Below, in pieces: positions 5,899-6,246 of a stretch of 6,246 nt of DNA (within the stretch, counting starts at the first letter, position 1; each line of letters starts with the position of its first letter). The translations under genes and the position numbers were made by a program. Origin of the DNA: an uncultured Coriobacteriales bacterium (lineage in GTDB: Bacteria > Actinomycetota > Coriobacteriia > Coriobacteriales > UMGS124); NCBI GenBank assembly GCA_934662525.1, contig CAKUKJ010000152.1, positions 1 through 6,246 on the forward strand. Reading direction: 5' to 3'. The notes beneath the pieces were generated by a model. The model had not been told where the DNA came from and ran no database searches. It saw nothing but the letters and a program-made list of their open reading frames with translations.

Positions 5899-5910
5899 TC
5901 ACGCACCCTA

Positions 5911-5939
5911 TTGACCTCGTTCGAAAAAAATGGAAAAAT
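5911..5939 (+). promoter_or_regulatory. Candidate promoter of the AAA ATPase gene
   Basis: TTGACC (5911-5916) is a 5-of-6 match to a -35 box, followed after 17 bases by AAAAAT (5934-5939), a 4-of-6 match to -10. It lies 34 bases before the ATG. The -10 falls within the A-rich repeat, which makes chance matches likelier. Confidence 0.4.
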
Positions 5940-5966
5940 CGGAAAAGGTGGAAAACTAGGAAAAGA
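5931..5966 (+). repeat. Phased GGAAAA repeat upstream of the ATPase gene
   Basis: GGAAAA occurs four times with an exact 9-base period (starts 5932, 5941, 5950, 5959). The unit pairs up as two 18-base direct repeats, 5931-5948 and 5949-5966, with 15 of 18 bases identical. The repeat ends six bases before the ATG at 5973 and includes the likely ribosome site. The short A-tracts could also bend the DNA. Confidence 0.75.
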
Positions 5967-5972
5967 GCACCC

Positions 5973-6246
5973 ATGGCAGTACCGGAGAACCCATTCACGC
6001 CTACATTTGGCGAAGTCCCCCTTTACATGGCAGGACGCAAAGCGCTGCTGGACTCTTTCACGCGCGCGTTCGACCGTCAAGGACGGGCTCCGGAACTCAC
6101 CACGCTCATCTCAGGCGCGCGCGGCACAGGAAAGACGGCCCTGCTTACGCGCATCGCTGAAGAAGCGCAGGGCCATGGATGGATTTGCGCGAACACGACT
6201 GCCGTGCCTGGCATGCTCGATGACATTGTGGCCCAGGCCACAGAGG
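5973..6246 (+). CDS. AAA/ORC-like ATP-binding protein, 3' end missing
   Basis: The first 91 codons of a plus-strand gene, open to the window edge. ATG 5973 opens MAVPENPFTPTFGEVPLYMA, followed by GR at 21-22 and a helix, then Walker A GARGTGKT (48-55) and LLTRIAEEAQ. The arrangement NPF-P-FG-x-P-x-x-x-GR, then GARGTGKT, then W-(I/V) and NTTA-x-PGML is known to me from uncharacterised 'ATP-binding protein' genes of roughly 350-450 residues in Actinobacteria and Firmicutes, in the AAA_16/archaeal-ATPase group. Walker B, sensors and any C-terminal winged helix would lie beyond the window. AGGA (5958-5961) is a rather distant ribosome site and GAG (5965-5967) a closer weak one. The upstream frame is open to at least 5907 but has no ATG or GTG. 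Role unknown; toxin-antitoxin, defence or transcription functions are possible but not shown. Confidence 0.75.
   Translation, partial: MAVPENPFTPTFGEVPLYMAGRKALLDSFTRAFDRQGRAPELTTLISGARGTGKTALLTRIAEEAQGHGWICANTTAVPGMLDDIVAQATE

Noticed and set aside
5931..5966. CRISPR-like repeat array
   Set aside because: The period is only 9 (or 18) bases with no spacers; it is a simple short tandem repeat.

Overview
The window looks like a GC-rich chromosomal segment from a Coriobacteriia-type actinobacterium (Eggerthellaceae or relatives). This is an inference from three things: the tandem molybdopterin-domain protein style, an ABC lipoprotein with a twin-arginine-like signal, and an AAA ATPase whose N-terminus resembles a family common in that class. 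No 16S or other marker gene is present to prove it.

Layout, left to right. (1) Positions 1-598, minus strand: the first 199 codons of a sirtuin of the SirTM (class M) type, cut by the window edge. (2) A 135-bp divergent intergenic region with overlapping promoter candidates and repeated/palindromic operator-like sites. (3) 734-1354, plus: a TetR/AcrR-type repressor whose last codons overlap a 13-bp perfect inverted repeat. It is followed by a second stem-loop that fits a terminator for the convergent gene. (4) About 1404-2554, minus: a decayed gene for a protein with two sulfite-oxidase-like molybdopterin domains. It lacks its 5' part and carries an internal frameshift. (5) 2639-5557, minus: an intact three-gene ABC importer operon (lipoprotein, then permease, then ATPase) of the COG2984/COG4120/COG1101 class, to which the tryptophan/tyrosine importers belong. 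A strong intrinsic terminator sits between the lipoprotein gene and the permease gene. (6) 5737-5898, minus: a short C-terminal remnant of an M32 (Taq-type) metallocarboxypeptidase. (7) 5973 to the right edge, plus: the first 91 codons of an AAA ATPase, preceded by a phased GGAAAA repeat.

How the parts relate. The lipoprotein would capture a small ligand outside the membrane. The permease would form the channel, and the ATPase would power import. The internal terminator should make the binding protein more abundant than the membrane parts. The TetR gene and the sirtuin gene are divergent and share a control region, so the TetR protein probably controls itself and the sirtuin operon.

The ABC operon is bracketed by two 5'-truncated gene remnants (the molybdopterin protein on one side, the carboxypeptidase on the other). 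This suggests that the segment has been shaped by deletion or insertion. I see no CRISPR array, rRNA, tRNA, IS element or complete novel system. The most promising leads toward less-described biology are the sirtuin operon running off the left edge and the AAA ATPase running off the right edge.
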